Source: Brevibacillus panacihumi (lineage in GTDB: Bacteria > Bacillota > Bacilli > Brevibacillales > Brevibacillaceae). From it: DNA of 64,000 bases. Shown here one piece after another: positions 1-9,094 of this stretch (positions are counted from its first letter, which is position 1; each line of letters starts with the position of its first letter). The notes beneath the pieces were generated by a model, which worked only from the letters and a program-made list of their open reading frames with translations, was not told where the DNA came from and did no database searches. The position numbers were made by a program, and so were the translations under genes. The stretch covers positions 1 through 64,000 of the forward strand of contig NZ_RHHT01000007.1 in NCBI RefSeq assembly GCF_003710985.1, written 5' to 3'.

Positions 1-258
1 CTTTTATTTTGCCAAACACACGATAAGGATAGATTTAAAGCTTCTATTGAAAGACATCAACTCACAGAGTTTAAGATACTTGAGACACAAGAGGGGGAAA
101 ATGGGGTAGTATCCGTCAAAGTTCAGTACAAAATTCAGGGAGCCAAAGGTGTGGAAATACCAAATGAATTAACCTTATCCCTAGAAAAAAAAGGTGATAA
201 ATGGGGAATTATTTTTAGTAATGATAGTTCTTCTGACAACCAAATAACGATTAAATGA
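1..258 (+). CDS. C-terminal end of an unknown protein (partial)
   Basis: The frame is open from the first base to a TGA at 256-258, giving the last 85 residues of a protein whose start lies outside the window. The visible part is charged and beta-rich, with alternating strands such as VSVKVQYKIQG and LTLSLEKKGDKWGI. This resembles the end of the small cystatin/NTF2-like domains found on Bacillus lipoproteins, but no signature motif is visible, so function is not assigned. A strong terminator follows at 301-340. Base composition is more AT-rich than the neighbouring genes, which may indicate a different origin. Confidence 0.75.
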   Translation, partial: LLFCQTHDKDRFKASIERHQLTEFKILETQEGENGVVSVKVQYKIQGAKGVEIPNELTLSLEKKGDKWGIIFSNDSSSDNQITIK

Positions 259-300
259 GTTTGAAATTCCCTTAAGAGCTGAAAGATCTTTTACATCCTT

Positions 301-340
301 AACCAAGCGGACTACCTCAGTGTTGTCCGCTTGGTTTTTA
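301..340 (+). terminator. Intrinsic terminator
   Basis: The 12-base arm AACCAAGCGGAC and its exact complement GTCCGCTTGGTT enclose a 12-base loop and run into a T tract. It closes the partial gene upstream. Confidence 0.9.
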
Positions 341-513
341 CTTGTTCCGTTTTTTGGCAGTTGGAAAATTCCCGTTTCAGCATGCAGAACGCTTGGCGAT
401 TTACAAACCAGGATCCTCCCAGCAGCATCGCTTCAAACCACATAGCATGTTCATGCACAATGGATGGGCCCTCCGCGTATACCTAGTAGGCAACGGGAAA
501 GAGGTGACCATAT

Positions 514-1197
514 ATGAGCGGATGGCTATCACTCCTGCTCGTTTCCCTGGCCATCAGCATGGACAGTGTCAGTGTTGGCTTGACGTATGGGCTGCGAAAG
601 ATGAAAATGCCATTTCTGTCTCTGATCGTGGTGTCTGGATGTTCGTTTGCTGTGGTGTACGGTGTCATGATGGTAGGCTCCTCGCTTACCTACTGGTTAA
701 CTCCCGAGGTCGGTCAGCGGGTGGGGGCTGCTGTCCTGATCGCGATGGGCTTGTTTACGTTTTGGCGGCTTGTCTCATCACCTCCACAAGCTGAATCAAG
801 TCAGGAGGAGCTTCCCCCTCCTGTCGATGCTGCTGGACAGAGAGAGCCAGAGCCAGAACGTACGGTGTTGTCGCAGTTTCGCATGTTTGGATTGATGATT
901 CAGATTCTGCGTGATCCGTCCCAAGCGGATGCGGACCGCTCGGGGCATATCATGGGCTGGGAAGCTGTCATACTGGGGCTTGCCCTGTCTTTGGATGCCT
1001 TTGGAGCGGGAATCAGCTTGACGTTTCTGGGCTACTCGCCCCTGCTAGTCTCCCTTTGCATCGCGGCGATGAGCGCCTTGCTGCTGTGGACAGGGTTGGC
1101 GTTGGGACGCGGGATTGGGCAGCATAAATGGCTGTCTGGACTCACCTGGCTTCCGCCTATCTTATTGATCTGCATTGGCGTGGCGAAAATCTTCTGA
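514..1197 (+). CDS. ytaF: Sporulation membrane protein YtaF (MntP-like fold)
   Basis: A 227-residue polytopic membrane protein made of two related halves. Each half begins with an acidic membrane motif: SMDSVSVGLTYG near residue 16 and LSLDAFGAGIS near residue 158. A hydrophilic Pro/Glu-rich loop sits between them at about 88-135. This is the plan of YtaF, a sporulation-associated relative of the manganese exporter MntP. Transport of a cation is inferred from the fold; the substrate of YtaF is not known. The start has AAGAGGTG upstream. A terminator at 1216-1250 makes it a single-gene unit. Confidence 0.85.
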   Translation: MSGWLSLLLVSLAISMDSVSVGLTYGLRKMKMPFLSLIVVSGCSFAVVYGVMMVGSSLTYWLTPEVGQRVGAAVLIAMGLFTFWRLVSSPPQAESSQEELPPPVDAAGQREPEPERTVLSQFRMFGLMIQILRDPSQADADRSGHIMGWEAVILGLALSLDAFGAGISLTFLGYSPLLVSLCIAAMSALLLWTGLALGRGIGQHKWLSGLTWLPPILLICIGVAKIF

Positions 1198-1215
1198 TCA
1201 TATGCTTCCTGCCAG

Positions 1216-1250
1216 ACCCGTCCTTTCAAGAGGACGGGTTGTTTTATTTT
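1216..1250 (+). terminator. Intrinsic terminator
   Basis: ACCCGTCCT and AGGACGGGT pair across a short TTCAAG-type loop and are followed by a T-rich tract. It ends ytaF transcription. Confidence 0.88.
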
Positions 1251-1305
1251 CCAGCTCGTCTGCATACACATGAGAAAGAGTGAGAAGTGGATGGAGGAGA
1301 TGAAG

Positions 1306-4119
1306 GTGGAATCACAGCAACCCATTCGAAAATGGTACACGTTGGCAGCAACCGAAGTGATCGAAGCCCTTCAGAGCAATTCGTCGCAGGGACTGGCTCA
1401 ACAGGAGGCAGAGCGGAGGCTGGCAAAACAAGGCGCCAACAAGTTGGCTGAGAGCAAGAAAAAGCCTCTCTATACGGTCTTTCTCGATCAGTTCAAGGAT
1501 TTTATGGTGGTCATTCTGTTCATTGCCACGTTGATCTCGTACTTTCTCGGAGAGTATCTGGATGCGATCACCATTATCGCCATCATCCTGATCAATGGCG
1601 TACTGGGCTTCATCCAGGAAGCGCGGGCGGAGCGATCCTTGCAAGCGTTGAAGGATCTTGCCTCCCCGATGGCGAGGGTGATGCGGGATGGGCACCTCTC
1701 GATGATCCCCGCCTCCCAACTCGTGCCGGGAGATCTGGTCTTGCTGGAGGCAGGAGATCGCGTGCCAGCGGATCTGCGTCTCGTCTCGGCCAATCGCCTG
1801 GAGATTGAGGAATCGGCATTGACGGGAGAATCCTTGCCTGTCAGCAAGACGGCCCGCAAGCTGGAACATACGAACGGAGCACAGGTTCCGCTCGGGGACC
1901 AGAAAAACCTCGGCTTCATGGGAACGATGGTCACCGGAGGGACTGGTAGCGGCATTGTCGTCGAGACAGGAATGAACACCGAGATCGGGAAAATCGCGCA
2001 TCTGATGAACACAGCGGAGGAAGCCGAGACGCCGTTGCAGGTCAGACTGGAGCAAATGGGCAAGCTGCTGGTCGTCGTCGCCGTCTTGCTGACCATTGTG
2101 GTGATCGTGGCGGGGATCTGGCATGGCCATGAGCTGTTTACCATGTTCCTGGCAGGTGTGAGCTTGGCAGTCGCAGCCATACCGGAAGGCCTTCCTGCTA
2201 TCGTGACGGTCGCGCTTGCCTTGGGCGTGCAGCGCATGATTCGGCGCAACGCGATCGTTCGCAAGCTGCCGTCGGTGGAGACGTTGGGATGCGCCTCTGT
2301 CATTTGCTCAGACAAGACCGGAACGTTGACGCAAAACAAGATGACCGTCACCCATGTGTGGCACAGCGACACCATGTACGAGGTGAGCGGCAGAGGATAT
2401 GAGCCGCAGGGAGCTTTTCACCTCTATGGAAAAACGGTGTCGCCAGCCAGAGATGGTGCCTTGAACCAGATTCTGCGCATTGCGGACCGCTGCAACAATG
2501 CCACGTTGACCAGCGAGGAGCAGAGCGCTCGCAAGCTGCTGGGCATGGGCAAGACGACTCGCACCTGGCACGTCATGGGAGATCCGACAGAGGGAGCCTT
2601 GAAAGTCTTGGCGGCAAAAGGACAAGGCACAGGCTCTGATCGCAGCAAAAACGGGCAGTCCGTTCGGGTGGAGGAGTACCCCTTTGACTCAGAGCGTAAA
2701 ATGATGTCTGTCGTGGAAAAAGGAACAGACGGGACCTATACCTTGTTGACAAAAGGGGCGGCTGAGGCCGTACTGGCGCGCTCTACGCATATTCTCTGGA
2801 AGGGTGAGCTGCAGCCGCTTTCCGCCACTCTGCGCCATCAAGTCCTGGATCAGACCGAAAAGATGGCGGCGCGCGCCCTTCGCGTACTCGCCTTTGGTTA
2901 TCGTCAACTGCAGGGGTATCGTTCCGGACAGCCCCACACATCGATGGAAAACCACCTCGTGTTTGTCGGACTCGTCGGGATGATCGATCCGCCGCGAGAA
3001 GAGGTACGCCCCGCCATCGCCCTGTGTCATCAGGCAGGAATCAAGACGGTTATGATTACCGGGGATCACAAGGTGACGGCAGAAGCCATCGCCCGCCAGA
3101 TCGGGATGACGCGCGGATACGGGGAAGTGTTGGAGGGCCGGGAGCTTGACAATATGTCGGACGACCAACTGGCGGAGTACGCCGAGCGCGTCTCCGTCTA
3201 CGCTCGGGTCTCGCCAGAGCATAAGCTGCGGATTGTGCGCGCCCTGCAGAGCAGAGGGCATGTCGTGGCGATGACGGGTGACGGGGTCAACGATGCGCCG
3301 GCGATCAAATCCTCCGATATTGGCATTGCGATGGGCATCACCGGGACGGATGTGACCAAGGAAGCCGCCGATCTCGTATTGCGTGACGACAACTTCGCCA
3401 CCATCGTCGCCGCGGTGGAGGAAGGACGCAACATCTACGACAATATTCGCAAGTTCATCCGTTATCTGTTGGCCTCCAACGTCGGAGAAATCCTCGTCAT
3501 GTTTTTCGCCATGCTGCTGGGCTTGCCGCTGCCGCTGGTGCCGATCCAGATTTTATGGGTGAATCTGGTGACCGATGGCCTGCCGGCGATGGCGCTGGGG
3601 GTCGATCCGGCGGAGCGGGATACGATGTATCAAAAGCCGCGCAGCAAAAATGAAAACATCTTCAGCCGCGGTCTCGGCTGGAAAATCATCAGCCGCGGAT
3701 TTTTGATTGGAGCGATGACCTTGATGGCATTCTGGCTCACGCTCCACGAAAACCCGGACGATCTGGTTCATGCTCAGACCGTTGCCTTCGTTACCCTGGT
3801 AATGGCGCAGTTGATCCACGTCTTTGACTGCCGCAGCCAGTACAGCGTCTTTCACCGCAATATTTTTGAAAACAAATACCTGGTCTGGGCGGTCGTCTCT
3901 TCTCTGGTGCTGGTATTGGGTGTGGTGTACATCGATGCCTTGCAGCCGATCTTCAAAACTACTGACCTGAACTTCCGGGATTGGGCCTTGATCCTTGTCA
4001 CCTCGGGGATTCCAACCTTTGTAGCGGGGATTGGGGGCGTATTGTATGGCGGACGTTCTAAAGAAAAGAAAGCAGCACCCAAAAAGAAAAGCTCGTCCAT
4101 GCGTACGGTTCGTCCATAG
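1306..4119 (+). CDS. SERCA-type calcium-translocating P-type ATPase
   Basis: A large P-type ATPase that uses ATP to move Ca2+ across the cell membrane, similar to B. subtilis YloB. In order: the N-terminal cation ATPase domain, the first membrane pair, the actuator domain with the TGES motif near residue 177, the PEGL ion-binding helix (AAIPEGLPAIV), the phosphorylation loop DKTGTLT with the acceptor Asp near 336, the nucleotide-binding domain, the TGDGVNDAP hinge, and a six-helix C-terminal membrane part. The GTG at 1306 is preferred because GGAGGAG lies 6 bases upstream; ATG codons at 1270, 1291 and 1300 are in frame but worse placed. The Lys/Ser-rich tail is cytosolic. Confidence 0.93.
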   Translation: MESQQPIRKWYTLAATEVIEALQSNSSQGLAQQEAERRLAKQGANKLAESKKKPLYTVFLDQFKDFMVVILFIATLISYFLGEYLDAITIIAIILINGVLGFIQEARAERSLQALKDLASPMARVMRDGHLSMIPASQLVPGDLVLLEAGDRVPADLRLVSANRLEIEESALTGESLPVSKTARKLEHTNGAQVPLGDQKNLGFMGTMVTGGTGSGIVVETGMNTEIGKIAHLMNTAEEAETPLQVRLEQMGKLLVVVAVLLTIVVIVAGIWHGHELFTMFLAGVSLAVAAIPEGLPAIVTVALALGVQRMIRRNAIVRKLPSVETLGCASVICSDKTGTLTQNKMTVTHVWHSDTMYEVSGRGYEPQGAFHLYGKTVSPARDGALNQILRIADRCNNATLTSEEQSARKLLGMGKTTRTWHVMGDPTEGALKVLAAKGQGTGSDRSKNGQSVRVEEYPFDSERKMMSVVEKGTDGTYTLLTKGAAEAVLARSTHILWKGELQPLSATLRHQVLDQTEKMAARALRVLAFGYRQLQGYRSGQPHTSMENHLVFVGLVGMIDPPREEVRPAIALCHQAGIKTVMITGDHKVTAEAIARQIGMTRGYGEVLEGRELDNMSDDQLAEYAERVSVYARVSPEHKLRIVRALQSRGHVVAMTGDGVNDAPAIKSSDIGIAMGITGTDVTKEAADLVLRDDNFATIVAAVEEGRNIYDNIRKFIRYLLASNVGEILVMFFAMLLGLPLPLVPIQILWVNLVTDGLPAMALGVDPAERDTMYQKPRSKNENIFSRGLGWKIISRGFLIGAMTLMAFWLTLHENPDDLVHAQTVAFVTLVMAQLIHVFDCRSQYSVFHRNIFENKYLVWAVVSSLVLVLGVVYIDALQPIFKTTDLNFRDWALILVTSGIPTFVAGIGGVLYGGRSKEKKAAPKKKSSSMRTVRP

Positions 4120-4165
4120 ATAAACCAGGCCGATCGGCATCGTCAGGCAGGGAAGGGGATCGCAA

Positions 4166-4876
4166 GTGCGCTTTCAGAGAAGACGGCGGGGCAGGCGAGG
4201 AAAACGAATCATAGCCGGTACCCTGATTACCATAGCCATTCTGATCTTGTTGTTCGTGATCGCGGAGCGCAGGCTGCAGCCCACGCTGATGCTGATCGCG
4301 CAAGCCAAGGCAGAGCAGATTGCCAAGCTTGCCATCATGGATGCAGTCACCAAGCGGATCAGCCAGCAAGGAGTGGACTTCAATCAGATCGTATTGATGG
4401 AAAAGGACCAGGACGGCGTGATTCGAGCCGTAAATTTCAACTTCAAAGAGTATTCCCGGATCGTGGGGGAGACGACTTCCCGCATTCAAAATCGCCTCCA
4501 GGAGTTCGAGCGGGAGGATGTGCAAACATCGATCCCGCTTGGGGTGGCGACCAAAAACGTCTTCCTCGAACACATCGGGCCGGATGTTCCCATTTCGTTT
4601 GCCCCCATCGGCGCAGTCAAGACGCGTCTGGAAACAGACATGAAACAAGCGGGGATCAACATGGTGCTGGTGACGGTCTATATCCACGTTGATGTAACGT
4701 TGCGGATCATCATCCCGTTCGCGACCGATGAGCAATTGGTCACGACCAAAATCCCCATTACGGAAGCCTTGATCGTCGGCAAGGTTCCGCAGTATCTCTA
4801 CAACAATCCGACAGGAAAGCCGGACGTGCCGATGCCGCGAAATGCCTATTCGCCAGACAATCCGGAACAACCATGA
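4166..4876 (+). CDS. yunB: Sporulation protein YunB
   Basis: A 236-residue protein with a very basic N-terminus (about 15 residues of Arg/Lys/Gly), one membrane helix at about 13-33, and an extracytoplasmic domain. The domain carries the YunB-type segment RLQPTLMLIAQAKAEQIAKLA and an FNFKEYSRI block. YunB belongs to the sigma-E sporulation regulon in B. subtilis and is required for normal sporulation; its biochemical role is unknown. The GTG start has AAGGGG upstream. It follows the Ca2+ ATPase gene by 46 bases and may be read through from it. Confidence 0.88.
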   Translation: MRFQRRRRGRRGKRIIAGTLITIAILILLFVIAERRLQPTLMLIAQAKAEQIAKLAIMDAVTKRISQQGVDFNQIVLMEKDQDGVIRAVNFNFKEYSRIVGETTSRIQNRLQEFEREDVQTSIPLGVATKNVFLEHIGPDVPISFAPIGAVKTRLETDMKQAGINMVLVTVYIHVDVTLRIIIPFATDEQLVTTKIPITEALIVGKVPQYLYNNPTGKPDVPMPRNAYSPDNPEQP

Positions 4877-4887
4877 AACGTTTCATG
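4872..4887. promoter_or_regulatory. 16-base perfect palindrome CATGAAACGTTTCATG
   Basis: A perfect dyad that overlaps the yunB stop codon and lies 65 bases before the next gene. It resembles a CcpA site but lacks one base of the usual spacing, so it is listed only as a candidate operator. Confidence 0.35.
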
Positions 4888-4952
4888 AATGGCTTCGTCT
4901 CATTTGATGACAGACTAAGTACATGAACAGATGATAATGGAGGCGAAGCAAC

Positions 4953-5903
4953 ATGAAAAAAATCCGTACTGGTATGATGACATTGGCGGCAATGGCCGTT
5001 TTGGGAACCAATATGGCAACGGCAGCACCCTTGCAGGGCAAAGAGCTTTCCGTTCTGGTAAATGGAAATAAAATAGAGCAAATGGCGATTCAGAACCAGC
5101 AAACGGTACTGGTGCCCCTGCGGACTGTAGCGGAATCGCTCGGATTCCAGGTAGCCTGGAATCCGCAAACAAAAGCGGCAGAAGTGAAGAAAGGCGAGAT
5201 CTCGGGGCAGGTTGCACTGGATCAGGATCAGAACACCCTTTACAACGGCACTACATATGTGCCTGTAGCCTTTGTCGAGAACGTTTTGCAGGCAGAAGTA
5301 AACGTAACAGAGGACACGGTCAAAGTGGAAGAAGAAAAAGAGGCGGCTCCTCCTGTCACCGGGAACGTCACCAAAGTAATGAAAAATGAAAAAGGCAATT
5401 ACTCGATCCTGCTGAATGGATACGAGACCGGGATCATCTTGCATCTCAACGAAGACACCAAAATCACGTCCGCAGATGGCAAGGAATTAAAGCCGGAAGA
5501 TTTGAAAATGGGTATGGAAGTAGAAGCGACGCATGCTAAATTCATGGCAATGAGCATGCCGCCGCAGACCGGTGTCTTTACCATCGTGGTGAAAAGCAGT
5601 CTGGAGTCCTCGGACGTGCTGGGTACAGGAGGCCGTCTGGTCAGCGTGGAGAAGGGGCAGGATGGCTCGTATCGAGTGAATGTAGAAGGCGAGGCCCTGT
5701 CTGAAGGATCCCAAGAGCATGTAGTCTTGACGATTACGGAAGAAACCGTGATCGTCAATGCCCGCGACCAAAAGGCAATGAAGCCGGAAGATCTGAAACC
5801 GGAAATGAGAGTATATGCCTTCTATGGTCCAAAACTGACCCGCAGCCTGCCGCCGCAAGGAGTAGCGGAAAAGCTTGTAGTCGAAATTCCGGCAGAAAAT
5901 TAA
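4953..5903 (+). CDS. Secreted protein with copper amine oxidase N-terminal-type domain
   Basis: A 316-residue exported protein. It has a signal peptide (basic start, hydrophobic core, ATAAP cleavage region near 25), then a stalk domain of the copper-amine-oxidase-N type at about 32-120 with the typical VPLRTVAESLGFQVAWNP and YVPVAFVENVL segments. The rest is two related modules of about 85 residues (137-215 and 225-312). Each has a strand set, an EDT/EET-type turn, a KPEDLK-MxxE-type helix and a conserved MPPQ or LPPQG tail. These domains are usually cell-wall-associated; no enzyme activity is implied. Its RBS is GGAGGCG. Its terminator lies inside the convergent gene. Confidence 0.8.
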   Translation: MKKIRTGMMTLAAMAVLGTNMATAAPLQGKELSVLVNGNKIEQMAIQNQQTVLVPLRTVAESLGFQVAWNPQTKAAEVKKGEISGQVALDQDQNTLYNGTTYVPVAFVENVLQAEVNVTEDTVKVEEEKEAAPPVTGNVTKVMKNEKGNYSILLNGYETGIILHLNEDTKITSADGKELKPEDLKMGMEVEATHAKFMAMSMPPQTGVFTIVVKSSLESSDVLGTGGRLVSVEKGQDGSYRVNVEGEALSEGSQEHVVLTITEETVIVNARDQKAMKPEDLKPEMRVYAFYGPKLTRSLPPQGVAEKLVVEIPAEN

Positions 5904-7088
5904 TTACAAACGAAAGTGGTCCGGTTCAGGCCGGGCCGCTTCTTTTTTTACGGGCGTTCCGCGCACACTGGAGAAACCGGCAAGCAAGGCAATCACGGCA
6001 CTTAAAGAGACGATGCTGACAAAACCGCCAACCTCATAGAGCATGCCGCCCAGATAGGAGCCTATCGTCATGCCCACATACATGCCGGTGATGTTCCAGG
6101 CCATGATCAATCCCAGATGAGAGGGATATTCTGAGGCGAGTCTCGATTGATAGGCAGGCACAAAAGCATAGCCGACGATCGACCAGGAAAAAAGCACAAG
6201 GTACAGCCAGGGCATCTCCCGGTAAAAGAGTCCAACGGCAACCAGCATGACAAAAAGACCAAACAAGCTGGTCGAAGAGATAGCTTTTGCTCCCCATCGA
6301 TCAGCCAGCTTTCCGCCAGAAAGACTGCCAAGCATGGCGCCAAGCCCATAGGCAATCAGCGTGGAAGCAAGCTGGGAGGAGGACAATCCCGTCTCCTGGA
6401 TAAAGGTTGTCCCGAGGTAGGTGTACACCGCATAGATCGCAATAGCCCAATAGACGGTGACGAGGACGGATCGCAGCATGGAAACGACGGGAGCTGGCCC
6501 TGCCGTTTTGGCAGGAGGGTGGCTTCTTTTGGTTTTGGGCCAGATGGCGAGGTTCATCCAGGCAAGGGCAAAGCTGATAGCGGCGATGAGCCAAAAAGGG
6601 GAGCGCCAGCCGCCATGGTCGGCAAGTAAAGTGCCAAGCGGAGTACCGACCCACAAACCTGTCAGATTGCCCGATACAATGAAAGATAGCCAGGCGGCGC
6701 GTTTACCGGGAGGAGCGAGGTCGCTGACATAAGCGTATACACAAGGAGCGATGGCAGCGAGCGAAAGACCCGCTACTGCACGACTGCAAAGCAGCATCAG
6801 AAAGGAGGAGGACAATCCCGTCCAGATATTTGCCAGGCAAAATCCAATCAATCCTCCCCATAAAATGAAACTGCGCTTGGCGTGTAGTTGATCAAACAGG
6901 GACCCCATAAAGGGGGAGCCGCAGGCGTACATGATCGACATGATCGTAACGAGCCATCCTGCCTGGGCAGGAGTTAAAACAAATTCATCGGCAATGGAGG
7001 GCAGAAGCGGAGACATGATAAAGACATCAGTCCCAACGACAAACAAAGTGGTTGCCCCGGTCAACAACCAGGCCCGTTCACTTTTCAT
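5904..7088 (-). CDS. MFS transporter
   Basis: A major facilitator protein of about 394 residues with twelve predicted membrane segments. It has an N-terminal GTDVFIMSPLLPSIADEF helix, the loop 2-3 signature GSLFDQLHAKR (a variant of GxLaDRxGrkr), and a second-half counterpart GGKLADRWGAKA. This is the layout of drug/metabolite proton antiporters of the DHA1 group; the substrate cannot be read from sequence. ATG at 7088 is chosen, with a TTG one codon earlier as alternative. The stop abuts the stop of the convergent gene with no spacer. It diverges from the sensor kinase gene across a region holding an NreC-like palindrome. Confidence 0.85.
   Translation of the reverse strand: MKSERAWLLTGATTLFVVGTDVFIMSPLLPSIADEFVLTPAQAGWLVTIMSIMYACGSPFMGSLFDQLHAKRSFILWGGLIGFCLANIWTGLSSSFLMLLCSRAVAGLSLAAIAPCVYAYVSDLAPPGKRAAWLSFIVSGNLTGLWVGTPLGTLLADHGGWRSPFWLIAAISFALAWMNLAIWPKTKRSHPPAKTAGPAPVVSMLRSVLVTVYWAIAIYAVYTYLGTTFIQETGLSSSQLASTLIAYGLGAMLGSLSGGKLADRWGAKAISSTSLFGLFVMLVAVGLFYREMPWLYLVLFSWSIVGYAFVPAYQSRLASEYPSHLGLIMAWNITGMYVGMTIGSYLGGMLYEVGGFVSIVSLSAVIALLAGFSSVRGTPVKKEAARPEPDHFRL
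5916..5949 (+). terminator. Intrinsic terminator inside the end of the convergent gene
   Basis: GTGGTCCGG and CCGGGCCGC form a 9-pair stem (two G-T pairs) with a 6-base loop, followed by TTCTTTTTTT. It terminates the plus-strand gene ending at 5903 while encoding the C-terminus of the minus-strand MFS protein. Confidence 0.82.
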
Positions 7089-7184
7089 CAAGATCCATCA
7101 CTCCATCTTTTCCAGATCATGGCTCAATATAGGTATATGTAGTCTGCAGGAACCAGGCAACAAACCGGCAATGGAACATTGTTA

Positions 7185-7227
7185 AGGGAATTCCCTGATA
7201 CACTTTCGCGCTTGTTCCCACTACAAT
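7185..7227 (+). promoter_or_regulatory. NreC-like palindrome and promoter of the sensor-regulator operon
   Basis: The perfect 12-base palindrome AGGGAATTCCCT (7185-7196) lies 25 bases before a -10 element TACAAT (7222-7227), with no good -35 box. If transcription starts near 7234 the palindrome is centred near -43, a usual place for an activator. The same arrangement recurs before the oxidase operon. The core matches the AGGG-N4-CCCT form reported for the staphylococcal NreC site. Confidence 0.6.
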
Positions 7228-7262
7228 AGCGTTAAGAATACAGGTGATCGAAGGAGGAGCGC

Positions 7263-8354
7263 ATGGATACGTTGCCTACCGAGCAAGTGCAGTCAGGGGA
7301 AGATGTCTTTCTGTTGGAATCCATCTTTGCCAACGTAAGTGATGCGATCCTGGTTGTAGACGATGCAGGGTGGATCATAACGGTAAACACAGCCCTGGAA
7401 CAGATGACGGGCTGGACCAAGGAAGAACTGATCGGGAAGAAGCATATCTGTGAACTGTGCCTGGGCATGGCGACATGCATGGAGGACTCCACTTGTGCGG
7501 ACTGCTTTTTCAAGCAAGTCCAGATGCCTTCCTTTGAAATGCGATTGCGATCCAAGGACGGACGTGAACACCCGGTAGCCGCCAGTTCCGCACAGCTTCC
7601 GGCAGAATCAAAAGGCAAGCTGGTCATGATCATCCGCGACATGTCTGTCCAGCAAAAGACGGAGAAGGAGCGGCACCAGTACAAGCTGACCCAGTTTGCC
7701 ATCCAGGCGCAGGAGGAAGAGCGCAAGCGGATCGCCCGCGAACTGCATGATGGCGTCGGTCAGGCGCTCTACAGCATTCTGGTCGGGCTCAATGTCATCG
7801 GGCAGGACAATCTGACCGATCCGATCAAACAGCACGTCCATGAACTGTTGCAAATGACAGCCAAAGCGATGGAGGAGGTAAAGCGCATGGCCCTGGAGCT
7901 TCGCCCCTCTGCGCTGGATGATTTGGGGCTGCTCCCTGCATTGCGGTCGCTGATGAAGCGGGTAGAGAAAAGCTTCCATATCCAGGTGGAGCTGCATGTG
8001 CAAGGGGAGCGGCGTCGTTATTCGGCGGCGGTCGAGACGGCGCTGTACCGGATCGTACAGGAAGCGATGACCAACACAGCGAAGTATGCGCAGGCAACCA
8101 AGCTGGGGATTGTATTTGAAGATCGGGAAAAAGAAATCGTGTTGACCATTGTGGACGACGGAATCGGCTTCTACGTCGGGCAAGCCATGAAAGAAGGGAA
8201 AGGTTTGGGATTGTTCGGCATGAAGGAACGGGCCCAGCTTTTGGGAGGTACGGTCGATATTCGCTCTGCACCTGAAGACGGCACCACGCTGATCGTCAGG
8301 ATTCCACTGCCAAAGGAGGGGACAGAAGATGGCTATTCGCGTGCTGATCGCTGA
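7263..8354 (+). CDS. NreB-like oxygen-sensor histidine kinase
   Basis: A 363-residue soluble kinase. Residues about 15-125 form a PAS domain with a cysteine cluster: Cys63-x2-Cys66-x11-Cys78-x2-Cys81, plus an extra Cys72. The four-Cys spacing equals that of the [4Fe-4S] ligands in staphylococcal NreB. A coiled linker leads to a HisKA_3 dimerisation domain (RIARELHDGVGQ, phospho-acceptor His162), then a HATPase domain with N-box EAMTNTAKYA and DDGIGF and GLGLFGMKER motifs. No membrane segment is present, as in NreB. It overlaps the regulator gene by 26 bases. Oxygen sensing through an Fe-S cluster is an inference from the motif and the linked oxidase operon. Confidence 0.85.
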   Translation: MDTLPTEQVQSGEDVFLLESIFANVSDAILVVDDAGWIITVNTALEQMTGWTKEELIGKKHICELCLGMATCMEDSTCADCFFKQVQMPSFEMRLRSKDGREHPVAASSAQLPAESKGKLVMIIRDMSVQQKTEKERHQYKLTQFAIQAQEEERKRIARELHDGVGQALYSILVGLNVIGQDNLTDPIKQHVHELLQMTAKAMEEVKRMALELRPSALDDLGLLPALRSLMKRVEKSFHIQVELHVQGERRRYSAAVETALYRIVQEAMTNTAKYAQATKLGIVFEDREKEIVLTIVDDGIGFYVGQAMKEGKGLGLFGMKERAQLLGGTVDIRSAPEDGTTLIVRIPLPKEGTEDGYSRADR

Positions 8355-8985
8355 CGACCATGCGATTGTCAGGTCGGGCCTGGGGATGCTGCTTGAAGCC
8401 CATGGGGATATGCAGGTAGTCGGCTACGCCGCTGACGGGAAGGAAGCTTGTGAAAAGGCGCTGGAGCTGAACCCCGATGTCGTGCTGATGGATTTGAGCA
8501 TGCCGCCAGGAGAGAACGGGCTGACCGCTACTGCCAGGCTGAAGGAAACAGCCCCGCAGATTCAGGTGCTGGTGCTCACGATGCACGACGACGAGGAGTA
8601 TTTGTTCCGGGTGCTCCAGGCGGGAGCAGCGGGATACATTTTAAAAAGCGCCCCGGATCTGGATTTGATTCACGCGATTCGTACAGTGAATCAGGGATTG
8701 GCGTATCTCTATCCCTCGGCCACCAAATCGCTCATCGAAGAGTTTTTGCACATGGTAAAAAATGGGGAAGAGCAAGCGAAGTATGAGATTCTGACGGACC
8801 GTGAAAAAGAAGTGCTGGTTCTGATCGCCAAAGGCTTCAGCAATAAGGAAATCGCAGAGCAATTGGTGGTTTCGGTCAAAACGGTGGAGTCGCACAAAGC
8901 GCATATCATGGAGAAGCTGCATCTTCGCACGCGCCCTGATCTGGTTCGCTATGCGATCAAAAAAGGGTGGCTTGATTTCGAATAA
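8329..8985 (+). CDS. NarL/NreC-type response regulator
   Basis: A 218-residue two-domain regulator. The receiver domain has the acidic pair DD at 9-10, phospho-acceptor Asp55 (VVLMDLSMP), a conserved Thr in VLTMHDDEEY and Lys in YILKSA. The C-terminal LuxR-type helix-turn-helix reads LTDREKEVLVLIAKGFSNKEIAEQLVVSVKTVESH. The start has AAAGGAGGGG upstream and lies within the kinase gene, indicating coupled translation. It is the obvious partner of the kinase and the likely binder of the two palindromes near 7190 and 9101. Confidence 0.92.
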   Translation: MAIRVLIADDHAIVRSGLGMLLEAHGDMQVVGYAADGKEACEKALELNPDVVLMDLSMPPGENGLTATARLKETAPQIQVLVLTMHDDEEYLFRVLQAGAAGYILKSAPDLDLIHAIRTVNQGLAYLYPSATKSLIEEFLHMVKNGEEQAKYEILTDREKEVLVLIAKGFSNKEIAEQLVVSVKTVESHKAHIMEKLHLRTRPDLVRYAIKKGWLDFE

Positions 8986-9011
8986 AAGGCAGTATATGCC
9001 ATCGTATTTAT

Positions 9012-9037
9012 GACGACCTGATCAGGGTCGTTTTTTC
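9012..9037 (+). terminator. Intrinsic terminator
   Basis: ACGACC and GGGTCGT arms with a TGATCA loop followed by TTTTTT close the two-component operon and separate it from the oxidase operon. Confidence 0.85.
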
Positions 9038-9094
9038 ATTTTGACCAGATTGTGACAAAAAACAGGGAATATCAGGAGGATTCTGTCTCATAAT

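Noticed and set aside
342-794. 150-residue plus-strand frame before and over ytaF
   Set aside because: Overlaps ytaF in another frame, no RBS and no recognisable domain.
4872-4887. Palindrome as a CcpA (cre) site
   Set aside because: The spacing of the half sites is one base short of the cre consensus, so it is kept only as an unassigned palindrome.
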